64,000 nt of DNA from Saccharicrinis aurantiacus (GTDB lineage Bacteria > Bacteroidota > Bacteroidia > Bacteroidales > Marinilabiliaceae): NCBI RefSeq assembly GCF_001660705.2, contig NZ_LYBV02000031.1, positions 62,001 to 126,000 on the forward strand. Direction: 5' to 3'. Every line of letters begins with the position of its first letter. The first letter of the stretch is position 1. Under the pieces are notes generated by a model that saw nothing but the letters and a program-made list of their open reading frames with translations, did not search any database and had not been told where the DNA came from. Below are positions 25,092 to 35,836 of this stretch, one piece after another. The position numbers and the translations under genes were made by a program.

Positions 25092-26504
25092 TTATAATTG
25101 GTTTGTTGCTTGTTGATATGCTAAATAATTATTGTAGTACTCTACAGCTGTTTGCCTATAATTAATATGGGCTTGTACCAGTTTGTTTTCGGTTTGCGTA
25201 AGCTCTAAACTGTTTAGCAATCCGTTCTGAAACTTAATTAATGATTTTTGGTAGATGCGTAAGGCAATCTCACGCGCATCGCGACTATTTATGTATTGCA
25301 TTCTGGAATTAACCAGGTTGTTTTTTGAAATATAGTAACCGCTTTTCAGGTTTTGCTCTAACTGCAGTCTATCGTTATTCAGTTTCGATAATTCAAGCTT
25401 CTCTTGTTTTAATTGAGCAGCTCGTGTACCGCCCGATAGAATTGGAATAGATAGCGTTAAGCCAATGGCCGACCCTGAAGTTGGTATTAAATCGTTTAGC
25501 TCATAACCTAAGTAATACAAATCGTAATTGTAAAACGCATTCAGCTTAGGCATAAATAAAGCTTTCTGGTTTTTAATAATAAGGTTCTGAATATCCACTT
25601 GTGTATTCATAGTTTGATAATCGATATGCGTAGCATAATCAAACGAATTACCCGGCTCAAGAGGTATGGGAGATAAAAGATCCTCCATTGTACTTGAAAT
25701 CTTAAGCGGCTTATCAATATCAAATCCCATGGCATACTTTAAAACTACCTCGGTTACATGTAACTGTCGTTGAGCTTCAAGAAACAGTTGATTTGATTCG
25801 TTAACCAAAAGTCTGATTTGGTCCACATCAATATCCTCTCTAAATCCATTTTCATAAAGAGCCTTGGTATCCTTAAGGGTTTTTTCGTTCGTTTCTAAAT
25901 TTAATTTAAAATCGATTACGTTTTTTTGAGCAACAGTAACTAAGAAGTAGGCTTCTGAAATTGCTTTTCTTACTTCAATATCCGTTTTGTCTTTTGTGTT
26001 TTCAGATAATTGCACATAAACCTTACTAGCCTTTAATCCAACAAAAAAGGAACCGTCAAAAAGTAGTTGATCTATTCTACCACCAATCATGCTAGAGTAG
26101 TCGGTACCAAAAGTGATTTTCTGAATCATTTCCTCACCAGAGTCAGGATCTGTTATGGCAAGTACATTTTCTTGTAAAGCAAGGTTTTTAGAAAAATTAC
26201 CATTTACATTAACCTGCGGTAAACCTGTTCCTAATACTTCTCTTACCTTTTTCTCTGCTTTGGTAATTTCAATATTGGCATTCATGCTTTGGTAACCAAA
26301 CTCTGTTGCATAAGCCAATGCCTGATCTAATGAGAACTCCATGGTATCTGATGGTACCCCCAATGTATCTATGGCTAACGCTAAGGAGTCAACTGCGGTG
26401 TTAGTGCTATCAACAGCCGACTGCGATTGACTATAAGCTGTTTGTATTATCAATAAAAAAGCAATTGCCAAAGGGATGCTTTTCTTAAAAAATTGTTCTT
26501 TCAT
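25092..26504 (-). CDS. TolC-family outer membrane efflux protein
   Basis: A signal peptide (MKEQFFKKSIPLAIAFLLIIQTAYSQS) precedes a 440-residue TolC-type protein with two long helical repeats. Typical stretches are SLDQALAYATEFGYQSMNANIEITKAEKKVREVLGTGLPQVN at about 57-100 and a C-terminal SLIKFQNGLLNSLELTQTENKLVQAHINYRQTAVEYYNNYLAYQQATNQL. It should form the trimeric outer-membrane duct of the RND pump encoded downstream. It lies 48 bases after tetR and 58 before the adaptor start, within one operon. Confidence 0.94.
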   Translation of the reverse strand: MKEQFFKKSIPLAIAFLLIIQTAYSQSQSAVDSTNTAVDSLALAIDTLGVPSDTMEFSLDQALAYATEFGYQSMNANIEITKAEKKVREVLGTGLPQVNVNGNFSKNLALQENVLAITDPDSGEEMIQKITFGTDYSSMIGGRIDQLLFDGSFFVGLKASKVYVQLSENTKDKTDIEVRKAISEAYFLVTVAQKNVIDFKLNLETNEKTLKDTKALYENGFREDIDVDQIRLLVNESNQLFLEAQRQLHVTEVVLKYAMGFDIDKPLKISSTMEDLLSPIPLEPGNSFDYATHIDYQTMNTQVDIQNLIIKNQKALFMPKLNAFYNYDLYYLGYELNDLIPTSGSAIGLTLSIPILSGGTRAAQLKQEKLELSKLNNDRLQLEQNLKSGYYISKNNLVNSRMQYINSRDAREIALRIYQKSLIKFQNGLLNSLELTQTENKLVQAHINYRQTAVEYYNNYLAYQQATNQL

Positions 26505-26552
26505 ATATGTATTAGTTTTTTACGTTTCAATTTTGGATGGGATGAATAAAAA

Positions 26553-27179
26553 TTAGTTATCGTTAAGTTTACTTTTCTGCATCAGTTTGTTTAATACTTG
26601 CCTTCCTTTCTCAGAACATAGGCCATTCAAGTGGTATAGAAAATATTGTTTATAAAAGTGACGTGATGCTAGGTCTTGGTCGCTAATCTCATTTATGTCT
26701 GGATGGAAATAAGCAGCAGTTACTGTGATAGTATGTTTGGCAATGTAAACAGGGTCAATATCTTCTCTAAAAAGTCCTTGTTCAATTCCGTCTTCAATAA
26801 ACTTATGTGTTGATTCGAAAAGGAGTTCTCTTTTGAACAATCCAAAACTCAAAAATAGATCTGGATAAAACTTTTTAAGATCGTAAATAAATGTGGGCTT
26901 TATTTTCAGGTAAGTTTCAATGTATCTATTTTGATGCTCAATCTCTTTTTCAATAACATTTAAAGTAGAATCGTTAAATTCTTTAGTGGTAGATTGCATA
27001 TAGCCCTTTAATGCCTCTATGGATTGCGTAACTATATCTGTCTTATCCTTATATAATTGGTAAAGCTTTTTTTTAGAAATGCCTAGTTCAGCAGCAATGT
27101 CATCCATACTGATACTCTTGATGCCAAATTCGAGAAATTTGCTCAATATTTTCTCAATGTGCTTCTTGTTTTCATTCAT
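26553..27179 (-). CDS. TetR/AcrR-family transcriptional regulator
   Basis: The 208-residue protein has an N-terminal TetR helix-turn-helix (about 8-55; ILSKFLEFGIKSISMDDIAAELGISKKKLYQLYKDKTDIV) and a divergent helical ligand domain. As first gene of the efflux operon it most likely represses it and is induced by a pump substrate. The -7 box TAAATTTG (27184-27191) ends only about 4 bases before the ATG, so the message may be leaderless. An inverted repeat GAAACT/AGTTTC (27211-27236) overlaps the -33 region and is the likely operator. Confidence 0.92.
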   Translation of the reverse strand: MNENKKHIEKILSKFLEFGIKSISMDDIAAELGISKKKLYQLYKDKTDIVTQSIEALKGYMQSTTKEFNDSTLNVIEKEIEHQNRYIETYLKIKPTFIYDLKKFYPDLFLSFGLFKRELLFESTHKFIEDGIEQGLFREDIDPVYIAKHTITVTAAYFHPDINEISDQDLASRHFYKQYFLYHLNGLCSEKGRQVLNKLMQKSKLNDN

Positions 27180-27183
27180 GCCG

Positions 27184-27236
27184 CAAATTTATACCAAAGA
27201 TTTGACAATGGAAACTATTTTTACGTTAAAAGTTTC
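27184..27236 (-). promoter_or_regulatory. Efflux operon promoter with TetR operator-like inverted repeat
   Basis: On the reverse strand TAAATTTG (-7) lies at 27191-27184, almost touching the tetR start codon. The inverted repeat GAAACT-14nt-AGTTTC (27211-27216 and 27231-27236) spans the region where -33 contacts fall. The overlap fits repression by promoter occlusion. The binding protein is inferred from proximity. Confidence 0.5.
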
Positions 27237-27320
27237 TTAAGTTTCAACTTCAATTAGTATAACATTTTCAAGTCATTATCGTTAAACGTGGTATGTTATT
27301 CTAGTTTAGCTTGTTCTTAG

Positions 27321-28289
27321 ATGTTTAGAAGTGTTCTTGTAATTTTCATTTTAGTCGTTGGTGTCCCTTGCAGTGCACAGTTCCTAGGTAAACTGAATAA
27401 GGGTACTTCAAAGAGAGAGATTAGAAAACGACAGGAAGAAGCGGACAAAAAAAGTTCCTATAATAAGTTTAATAAATTACAGCCAATGGGTAAAAAGGCC
27501 ACATTGGTGCGTAACGATTTTCTTTGGAGTTACTCAACTGCTAATGTTGTTCCTGATAAAGGAGGAGATATTTCGCTTCTATTTCCCAGTAGGATCTCTT
27601 TAGGAAGAAGTGATGAAATTGGAGGATCAATCGGTACCATGTTATTTGTGCCAAACTTGTATTACAAAAAACGATGGCATAATAACAAGTTTATGATAGC
27701 TAGTAAGCATCAATTGTATTCTTACACTCCATTGTTATATTTATTCGATCGGACTAATTCAAATGCTATACAAAATGCTAATAGTATACCTAACACTATC
27801 GCACTAAAGAACGAGCTTATTTTTAGTATGCCCTTTTTAAAGGAGATTAATTGTGGAGCTACGAAAGAACCTTATTTAATAATAAGTGCAGCTATTGCTA
27901 TTGACTTTGGTATTAGAGTTAATCAAGCCGATTCAATTAGCTTGGATAATAAGTTTCTTACACCGCGCAGTGGTGCAGTTGTGGGCAACAATATATTTGG
28001 TACTGTTCGACTACAAGCCGATTACATGATATATAATAACTTGTTTCTATCTGCAGGAATAAGAGGTATCCTATCAGACAATACCTATTCAAATGCAATA
28101 GAGCATAATGCACATGTGAAATACTCACTTTCACCCAAGGTATCAGTGAGCGCAGGATACTGGCTCACACTTAATACCGGTGGTGGAACTCCGATACTCC
28201 CAATTATTGATATATCTTATCATTTTGGTTTACGAGAAGGAAGAAGTAAAGGCTTATTTAGTAAGAAAGGTTACAATACTCTTAAATAA
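27321..28289 (+). CDS. Exported protein of unknown function, probable beta-rich outer membrane protein
   Basis: A signal peptide (MFRSVLVIFILVVGVPCSAQ) is followed by a short, very charged segment (GKLNKGTSKREIRKRQEEADKK, about 23-45) and then about 270 residues of alternating polar and aromatic strands ending in ...IDISYHFGLREGRSKGLF. That pattern suggests a small outer-membrane or periplasmic beta structure. I recognise no family. It is divergent from the tetR-led efflux operon and separated by 140 bp, so a functional link to efflux is possible only by position. Confidence 0.7.
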   Translation: MFRSVLVIFILVVGVPCSAQFLGKLNKGTSKREIRKRQEEADKKSSYNKFNKLQPMGKKATLVRNDFLWSYSTANVVPDKGGDISLLFPSRISLGRSDEIGGSIGTMLFVPNLYYKKRWHNNKFMIASKHQLYSYTPLLYLFDRTNSNAIQNANSIPNTIALKNELIFSMPFLKEINCGATKEPYLIISAAIAIDFGIRVNQADSISLDNKFLTPRSGAVVGNNIFGTVRLQADYMIYNNLFLSAGIRGILSDNTYSNAIEHNAHVKYSLSPKVSVSAGYWLTLNTGGGTPILPIIDISYHFGLREGRSKGLFSKKGYNTLK

Positions 28290-28323
28290 ACCTTAATAAT
28301 TCGGGTTAAAAATAGACTAGTTA

Positions 28324-28440
28324 CTATTTAATGATCATTAGTATTGTAACTGCTACTACAAACGCTTGTAAAATTAAAAAACGTACTGGTACGTCAATGT
28401 CTTTTAATGTAGATGCTACTTGTAATTTAATCTGTCTCAT
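28324..28440 (-). CDS. 38-residue membrane micro-protein (candidate)
   Basis: The reverse strand encodes 38 residues: a basic/polar N-terminal part (MRQIKLQVASTLKDIDVPVRF) and a single hydrophobic helix to the end (about 22-37, LILQAFVVAVTILMIIK). The amphipathic-then-transmembrane layout is typical of bacterial membrane micro-proteins. The frame stands alone in a 595-bp gap. A hairpin (GATGCAAC/GTTGCGTC, about 28470-28498) lies in its upstream region. I know no homolog. Conservation of the frame in relatives would decide whether it is real. Confidence 0.4.
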   Translation of the reverse strand: MRQIKLQVASTLKDIDVPVRFLILQAFVVAVTILMIIK

Positions 28441-30180
<1,740 letters not shown>

Positions 30181-30193
30181 TTTTTAAATATTA

Positions 30194-30232
30194 ATGGCTT
30201 CTTGTAATGGTTACAGGAAGCCATCTTTTTAT
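30194..30232 (+). terminator. Strong terminator between metY and hom
   Basis: Fourteen-base arms (30194-30207 and 30211-30224) pair with one G-T wobble around a 3-base loop, followed by CTTTTT. The hairpin is only 11 bases before the hom ATG, so it either ends metY mRNA or acts as an attenuator controlling read-through. Confidence 0.85.
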
Positions 30233-30242
30233 CCAGATTAGA

Positions 30243-31439
30243 ATGAACAAGAAATTAAAAATAGGATTATTTGGCTTTGGAGTAGTAGGTCAAGGTTTAT
30301 ACGATGTTCTAAAAAAGAGCCCTGCACTCAACGTAGAAATCGTATCTATATGCGTTAAAAATAAGAAAGAACGTTCACTACCTGAAGAGTTATTCTGTTA
30401 TAGCCCAGAAGATATTTTATCGAATAAGGATATTAATCTAGTAGTAGAGTTAATATCTGATGCCGATGAGGCTTACCCAATAGTAAAGCGCTCTTTAGAG
30501 TTGGGTAAAAATGTTGTTTCAGCCAATAAGAAAATGATTGCTGAAAATTTTGCCGAGTTAATTCAACTGCAAAAAGATCATAACGTTTCATTATTATATG
30601 AAGCTTCTGCTTGCGGAAGTATTCCTGTTATTCGAAACCTTGAAGAATATTACGATAATGATTTATTATTATCTGTAACAGGTATACTTAACGGTTCATC
30701 TAATTATATTCTTACCAAAATATTTGATCACAACAAACCTTATAACGAAGCATTAAAAGAAGCTCAAGATCTTGGTTTCGCCGAGGCTGACCCAACTTTT
30801 GATGTAGATGGTTTTGATGCCTTATTTAAGTTGGTTATTCTAACTGCACATAGCTTTGGTACAATTGTAAATCCTGAGGGTGTATTAAACTATGGAATTT
30901 CTAATATATCTGATTTCGATATTAATTACGCCAAAGAAAAAGGCTTTAAGATCAAACTTGTAGGGCAGGTAGAACGACTTGAAAATAATAAACTATCTCT
31001 TTTTGTTTTACCTCGTTTGGTGAATCGAGATAAATACATCTACAATGTTGAGGATGAGTTTAACGGCGTTGTTGTAAAAGGATTGGCTTACGATAAACAA
31101 TTCATGTTTGGCAAGGGAGCAGGTGGTCACCCTACTGGATCGGCGGTTCTTTCAGATATCACTGCCTTAGCTCACGATTATCGTTATGAGTATAAGAAGA
31201 TGAACTACTATACCAATCTTGATTACGATAAAAGTGGAAGTATTGAAATTTATTTACGTTATAAAAATGAGTCTGATCTGTCAAAGTTTGATTTCGCAAG
31301 TATAACGGAATCCTATTCAGGACCTCTTTATAACTATAAAGTTGGGTTGATTTCTATTGAAAAACTCCTTCAGTTGAAGAACGATCTGCGTTACATGGAT
31401 ATTTTCATAGCGGTTACAGGAAAGACTTTAAGTTATTAA
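30243..31439 (+). CDS. hom: Homoserine dehydrogenase
   Basis: The 398-residue enzyme starts MNKKLKIGLFGFGVVGQGLYDVL, with the NAD(P)-binding GFGVVGQG loop. It continues with VSANKKMIAENFAEL (the catalytic-type Lys region), the substrate motif GILNGSSNYILTKIF, and EAQDLGFAEADPTFDVDGFDALFKLVILT. It reduces aspartate semialdehyde to homoserine for Met and Thr synthesis. No aspartokinase domain is fused, and no canonical ACT domain is obvious at the C-terminus. I use the ATG at 30243 because the in-frame ATG at 30207 lies inside the terminator stem. Confidence 0.94.
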   Translation: MNKKLKIGLFGFGVVGQGLYDVLKKSPALNVEIVSICVKNKKERSLPEELFCYSPEDILSNKDINLVVELISDADEAYPIVKRSLELGKNVVSANKKMIAENFAELIQLQKDHNVSLLYEASACGSIPVIRNLEEYYDNDLLLSVTGILNGSSNYILTKIFDHNKPYNEALKEAQDLGFAEADPTFDVDGFDALFKLVILTAHSFGTIVNPEGVLNYGISNISDFDINYAKEKGFKIKLVGQVERLENNKLSLFVLPRLVNRDKYIYNVEDEFNGVVVKGLAYDKQFMFGKGAGGHPTGSAVLSDITALAHDYRYEYKKMNYYTNLDYDKSGSIEIYLRYKNESDLSKFDFASITESYSGPLYNYKVGLISIEKLLQLKNDLRYMDIFIAVTGKTLSY

Positions 31440-31461
31440 TAATTTAAATATCCTTTATTAG

Positions 31462-31503
31462 AGCCAGAACGGATTGCTCCTAGTGATTTATTCTGGCTTT
31501 ATT
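31462..31503 (+). terminator. Hairpin terminator after hom
   Basis: AGCCAGAA (31462-31469) pairs perfectly with TTCTGGCT (31491-31498), followed by TTATTAT, 22 bases after the hom stop. Confidence 0.7.
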
Positions 31504-31613
31504 ATGTTCTGTGCATCTTATCCTACCAAACATACTCTAATAGTAGGATATAATAAGCTTTTTTAAGAAACAATTGCTTATTATAAATAGTTTATATATA
31601 AAACTTATATGAT

Positions 31614-32054
31614 ATGAACCAATTGATATGTCCAATTTCCGCAGATAAAGTATATGATGCAATTCCACGAATAGTTGCATTATCAGTAGTTGTATTACTT
31701 GTTGTATTCGCCATTAAGCCAACTATTCTTGTGCCATTATTTCTTTTGGTAGATTTTGTTTTGCGATCGTTTGAAAAAGGTGAGTATAGTTTATTGACAA
31801 TTGTAGCAACTAAAATTAGTTCGTTTACTAATATAAAGGGAGTGCAAATAAATAAAGCACCAAAGGTATTTGCTGCTCGTTTGGGGTTAATATTCTCATT
31901 ATTAATCTTCGTAACTTATCTACTTGGATTTGCTCAACTAAGTTTTGCCTTAGCGCTAGTACTAGGATTCTGTGCAGGCCTTGAATTGGTATTTAATTTC
32001 TGTTTAGGATGTTATATTTATACTTATCTAATTTTACCTTTCAATAAGAATTAG
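31614..32054 (+). CDS. DUF4395-family membrane protein
   Basis: The 146-residue inner-membrane protein opens with MNQLICPISADKVYDAIPRIVAL, the characteristic cysteine-containing start of DUF4395, and has about four hydrophobic helices. It ends with a FNFCLGCYIYTYLI stretch whose C-x-x-C is also typical. The N-terminal Cys and C-terminal CxxC suggest thiol chemistry, which is inference; the family has no settled role. Its last 4 bases overlap the 3' end of the convergent LytTR gene. Confidence 0.85.
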   Translation: MNQLICPISADKVYDAIPRIVALSVVVLLVVFAIKPTILVPLFLLVDFVLRSFEKGEYSLLTIVATKISSFTNIKGVQINKAPKVFAARLGLIFSLLIFVTYLLGFAQLSFALALVLGFCAGLELVFNFCLGCYIYTYLILPFNKN

Positions 32055-32911
32055 TTCTTTTTAAAAAGTTCAAATACATGATCCATGTAGGTTTTCGATA
32101 CGGGTACTTCAACAATTGGGTCGGTTTCCATTTCAAGTATTAGACCTCCTTTTTCGCGCCTAATTATTTTAACCTTATCAAAGTTAACCATGTACGATCT
32201 GTGACATCGTTTCAAGGGGAAATCTATAAACTCCTTTTCTATGTTCTTTATGGTATTTCTAAGTAGATGGCGCGAAATACCTTTAGGACTTACATAAAAT
32301 ATTGTTACATAATTATCGGTAGCTTTTATATACAATAAATCCTGTAGTTTCAGACTTATTCTCATGGTTCCTTTTTCATCCTTAAAAAGAACCATAGAGT
32401 TACTATCAATACTATTTATCTCTTCATCTTGTTCGGTAAGTATCTTCAACTTATGAATTTTATCTACATACGAAAAGTACAGCCACATTACTGCATATGG
32501 AAGCAAAAGAACTAAAGTGGTATTTTGAAAGGATACATTAAATACCTCTAGAAATGATCTATCGTCATCGGTTATAAAGAATGCTTCGTAAAAGGTGTAG
32601 AATAACGACATACTCATTACCTCAGCAGCTATTATTAGAGCAAAGCCAAGCATAGTAGTCCTTATCTCTCTTTTATTATACTGGTATAATAAAACGCGCG
32701 ATACAACAACCACAAGAACACCCGTAAGAATAATTAAGCTAGAATAAAAAAAGAGTTCTTGGGATTTCAGGTTTAAGCCAAACCAATTCTTCACATCAAA
32801 TGGTGAGTAAAGGTTTATAAAGAGTAGGGCAAAACCAGCCGTAAAAAGAACAAGGTTTGTAATGTTCTTTTTTAGGATAAAATATGTAGGTATTTTATTG
32901 TTTAAATTCAT
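32051..32911 (-). CDS. Membrane-anchored LytTR-domain transcriptional regulator
   Basis: The 286-residue protein has four hydrophobic helices over about 15-155, then a LytTR DNA-binding domain (about 180-283) with LLYIKATDNYVTIFYVSPKGISRHLLRNTIKNIEKEF and the family FPLKRCHRSYMVNFDKVKIIRREKGGLILEM. It lacks a receiver domain, so a membrane signal rather than phosphotransfer is expected. It may control itself and the divergent MscS gene. Three 20-bp-phased repeats (33001-33051) lie in the shared upstream region. LytTR proteins bind direct repeats about two helical turns apart. Confidence 0.88.
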   Translation of the reverse strand: MNLNNKIPTYFILKKNITNLVLFTAGFALLFINLYSPFDVKNWFGLNLKSQELFFYSSLIILTGVLVVVVSRVLLYQYNKREIRTTMLGFALIIAAEVMSMSLFYTFYEAFFITDDDRSFLEVFNVSFQNTTLVLLLPYAVMWLYFSYVDKIHKLKILTEQDEEINSIDSNSMVLFKDEKGTMRISLKLQDLLYIKATDNYVTIFYVSPKGISRHLLRNTIKNIEKEFIDFPLKRCHRSYMVNFDKVKIIRREKGGLILEMETDPIVEVPVSKTYMDHVFELFKKN

Positions 32912-33334
32912 TTAGTACGAAAGTAGGTATAAATTTTTAAGGATAGATTTATTTATTGATAAATATGATGTTAATATTGTGAATTTCAATTAGTGAATTT
33001 TCATCCCACATATAGGAATTTCACCCCACATTTCAGTATTTAAGCCCCACTCATGGTCTGCTATACCTTTTTGTTGCACAGAATCATTTTGTTTAGTTTG
33101 TTTGTATCGCAATTAGATTTTAAGAAGTCTTATTGCTGTTTTTAAAAGCAATTATTAAATATTAATGATGCTTTATGAGAATGATTAAAATAAAAAAATA
33201 GCTACTATTTTTTTACCTTTTCGATTTTGCTAGTACAAAAAAAGCTGTTACCAAAACGTTGGAACAGCTTTTTTTGATTTATATTGTTACTTTTCTTTAT
33301 CTTGTTCTAAGCTCCTAGTTAAATCTTTATTATT
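32912..33334. promoter_or_regulatory. Divergent control region between the LytTR and MscS genes
   Basis: Three direct repeats of YCAYCCCACAT type start at 33001 (TCATCCCACAT), 33021 (TCACCCCACAT) and 33041 (TAAGCCCCACT), exactly 20 bp apart, 90-140 bp upstream of the LytTR start. Each is preceded by an ATTT-type stretch. A terminator-like hairpin (33237-33275) separates them from the MscS start. No gene is seen here. Confidence 0.5.
33237..33276. terminator. Terminator-like hairpin upstream of the MscS gene
   Basis: AGCTGTT (33243-33249) pairs with AACAGCT (33263-33269); an A tract precedes it and seven T follow. Being symmetric, it could insulate the MscS gene from upstream read-through, or attenuate its own transcript, since it sits 59 bases before the ATG. 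Confidence 0.6.
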
Positions 33335-35836
33335 ATGAAATTGTACACCTTATCTCTACTAAATTTAATTTTTCTCTTATCTCCATTAACAGGTTTATAC
33401 GTATCATCTCAAAATAGCACTCAACCAGATTCAGCAAAGGTTGAGTTAAAATCGTATGCTGTTGAAGAAATTGGAAATGAAACAGAATCTATATTCAATT
33501 TGATTCGAAAAACAGACGGAGACTTAAAACCATCTCTTAATATACTTGAGGAAGATTCAATAATATACGATCTAATAAATAGTGTAAGTGAGTTAAAGCA
33601 AAGTCTAAATATCGATTCACTCGATAATTTAAATTATAAGGACGCTGAGCATTATTCAATACAGGTTGCCGACTATAAGAAGCAATTAGATGTTTTTAAA
33701 CAATCACTCATATCATCATCTATTAATATGGGAGATTTTGTTACTGAGCTTCAAGTATTGCTAAAAAGATGGGCTTTAACCAAGGAGTTAGCCTTAGAAG
33801 AAGAACGGCCAGAAAAGCTGATTACCCAGATAGAGAATAATATTAAGCTATTAAAAAAGCAAGACAAGAAAATTAATGATGTTCAGAACCAAACACTCGA
33901 TTTGCAATCAGATATAACAGGAAGTATTATTTATCTAGATGAATTAGAAACGGGTCTTGTAGAGGTACAGAGCCTTTTGAAAGGAAATATTTTCGCATTG
34001 GATAGTCCCCCTTTATGGAAGACTATTAGCTTTAAAACCGATACTACCGAGGTAAAATCATCTAAGTTCAAACTTGTTGTCGCGGATAATGTGAGAACAA
34101 TTAAAGATGATTTGAATGATAATATCATAGGAATATCCGTATTCTTATTTTTTCTGTTGATTATTTTCTTTGCATTACTGTACTTAAGAACCATACTATT
34201 AAAGGAAGGATTAAAAGAATACGATCAATACGTATCCTTATGCCTAATATTATTAAAACATCCATTGGCTTTAGCCTTAATGATAGCTTTGCTTTTTGCA
34301 GAAACTATTATTAGTAATATGCCCATTAGTATGTTGTTGATTTTGGGAATTTTATACACCATTCCAATGGCATTTACGATTCCGAATATTATTACGGAAG
34401 TACCTAAGAATTTCTTCTATATATTCTTTGCTTATATGGGTAGTGTTTTGTGTGGTATTGTAACAGCTGATTTAGTTCTGTTCAATCAATTAATACTTGT
34501 ATTTCAGTGCACCTTGGGTGTTTTTATGGTTTTCTGGATATTTAAAAAGTACCGAAGCTTAGATAAAGAATATAGCGATGTTAAGCAAAAATTCTACAAG
34601 TTCTTATTTGGCTTTTCTGCGTTTGGCTTTACTCTTTCTTTTATCCTATCTGTAATAGGTAATACTGGTTTCTCTAGCTTATTGGTTGAAGGCTATTTTA
34701 AGTTAATTTTTGGTGCAGTACTAATATCCGCAACCGCGAAAGTATTTATCAATTTAATTGGTGTTTTAGTGAAGTTCGGACCAAGGTTCCGTTCCAACAT
34801 ATTCACCGAATATCCGTCATTAGTTATGGGTAAGGTTAAAAAATACCTAAGTGTATTTGCTTTCTTTTATTGGGTATATTTTTCGCTGGTTAGTTTTAAT
34901 ATATATTCGGATGTTTATGCTTGGCTAGAAGGTGTTTTAACTGCTACAACTAAATTAGGCACCATGAGCCTATCGTTAGGAAGTTTACTCTCATTTTTTA
35001 TCACATTAATGGTCGCGCTATCGCTATCTAAATTTATTCGATTCTTATTAAATGATGAGGTTTTTACTCACTTTAAAATGCCTAGAGGTGTACCTGGTGC
35101 AGTATCAATGATAATTAGGTTGTTTATAATTAGTGTAGGATTCTTAATGGCTTTTGCAGCAGCCGAGATAGATATAAGTAACATTACTATTATATTTGGT
35201 GCCCTTGGTGTTGGTATTGGTTTTGGACTTCAGAATATTTTCAACAATTTGGTTTCGGGTTTAATTTTAGCCTTTGAGCGACCTATTCAGGTAGGAGATA
35301 CCATTCAGTTGGATAACTTGAATTTAATGGGTGAAGTTAAAGATATTGGCATAAGAGCTAGTACTGTTCGTACATTTGACGGAGCAGAGGTGATTGTACC
35401 CAATGGCAATTTGATATCTAATGAGATGGTTAATTGGACTCTCTCCGATGCCACGCGTAGGCAGAAGATAATGATTGGTGTTGCTTATGGTTCAGATTTA
35501 AATAAGGTGATGCAAATACTTAATGACGTTTTGCATAATGAAATTTTTGATGGCGTTTTGAAGGTTCCACAGCCAAGGGTTCTTTTTGAAGGCTATGGTG
35601 AGAGCTCGATTGATTTTAAGATGCTATTTTGGACCCATTTTGATAATGGTTTGGGTACGGTTAGTGATGTTGGTGTTGCCATTTATGATGCCTTAGATAA
35701 AGAAGGAATTGTTATTCCTTTCCCTCAAAGGGATCTACATATAATCACAACTCCTGAAAATTTAAATGCAAATATCAAGACAGAAGTGCCTGATGGAAAA
35801 AATCTGCCTCCTATTCAAGAGGCAGATGCAGAGTAA
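33335..35836 (+). CDS. Large mechanosensitive ion channel protein (MscS family, MscK-like)
   Basis: The 833-residue protein has a signal peptide, a periplasmic helical/coiled-coil domain (about 30-255), a series of roughly ten membrane helices (about 265-635) and a C-terminal MscS module. The pore helix and beta domain are clear: VGIGFGLQNIFNNLVSGLILAFERPIQVGDTIQLDNL...DIGIRASTVRTFDGAEVIVPNGNLISNEMVNWTL, about residues 628-710. It should release osmolytes on membrane tension. The added periplasmic domain and helices resemble MscK/MscM rather than small MscS. It is divergent from the membrane LytTR regulator. Confidence 0.92.
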   Translation: MKLYTLSLLNLIFLLSPLTGLYVSSQNSTQPDSAKVELKSYAVEEIGNETESIFNLIRKTDGDLKPSLNILEEDSIIYDLINSVSELKQSLNIDSLDNLNYKDAEHYSIQVADYKKQLDVFKQSLISSSINMGDFVTELQVLLKRWALTKELALEEERPEKLITQIENNIKLLKKQDKKINDVQNQTLDLQSDITGSIIYLDELETGLVEVQSLLKGNIFALDSPPLWKTISFKTDTTEVKSSKFKLVVADNVRTIKDDLNDNIIGISVFLFFLLIIFFALLYLRTILLKEGLKEYDQYVSLCLILLKHPLALALMIALLFAETIISNMPISMLLILGILYTIPMAFTIPNIITEVPKNFFYIFFAYMGSVLCGIVTADLVLFNQLILVFQCTLGVFMVFWIFKKYRSLDKEYSDVKQKFYKFLFGFSAFGFTLSFILSVIGNTGFSSLLVEGYFKLIFGAVLISATAKVFINLIGVLVKFGPRFRSNIFTEYPSLVMGKVKKYLSVFAFFYWVYFSLVSFNIYSDVYAWLEGVLTATTKLGTMSLSLGSLLSFFITLMVALSLSKFIRFLLNDEVFTHFKMPRGVPGAVSMIIRLFIISVGFLMAFAAAEIDISNITIIFGALGVGIGFGLQNIFNNLVSGLILAFERPIQVGDTIQLDNLNLMGEVKDIGIRASTVRTFDGAEVIVPNGNLISNEMVNWTLSDATRRQKIMIGVAYGSDLNKVMQILNDVLHNEIFDGVLKVPQPRVLFEGYGESSIDFKMLFWTHFDNGLGTVSDVGVAIYDALDKEGIVIPFPQRDLHIITTPENLNANIKTEVPDGKNLPPIQEADAE

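Noticed and set aside
30207-30242. Upstream start codon for hom
   Set aside because: It lies inside the terminator stem and adds residues before the standard MNKKLKIGLFGFG start.
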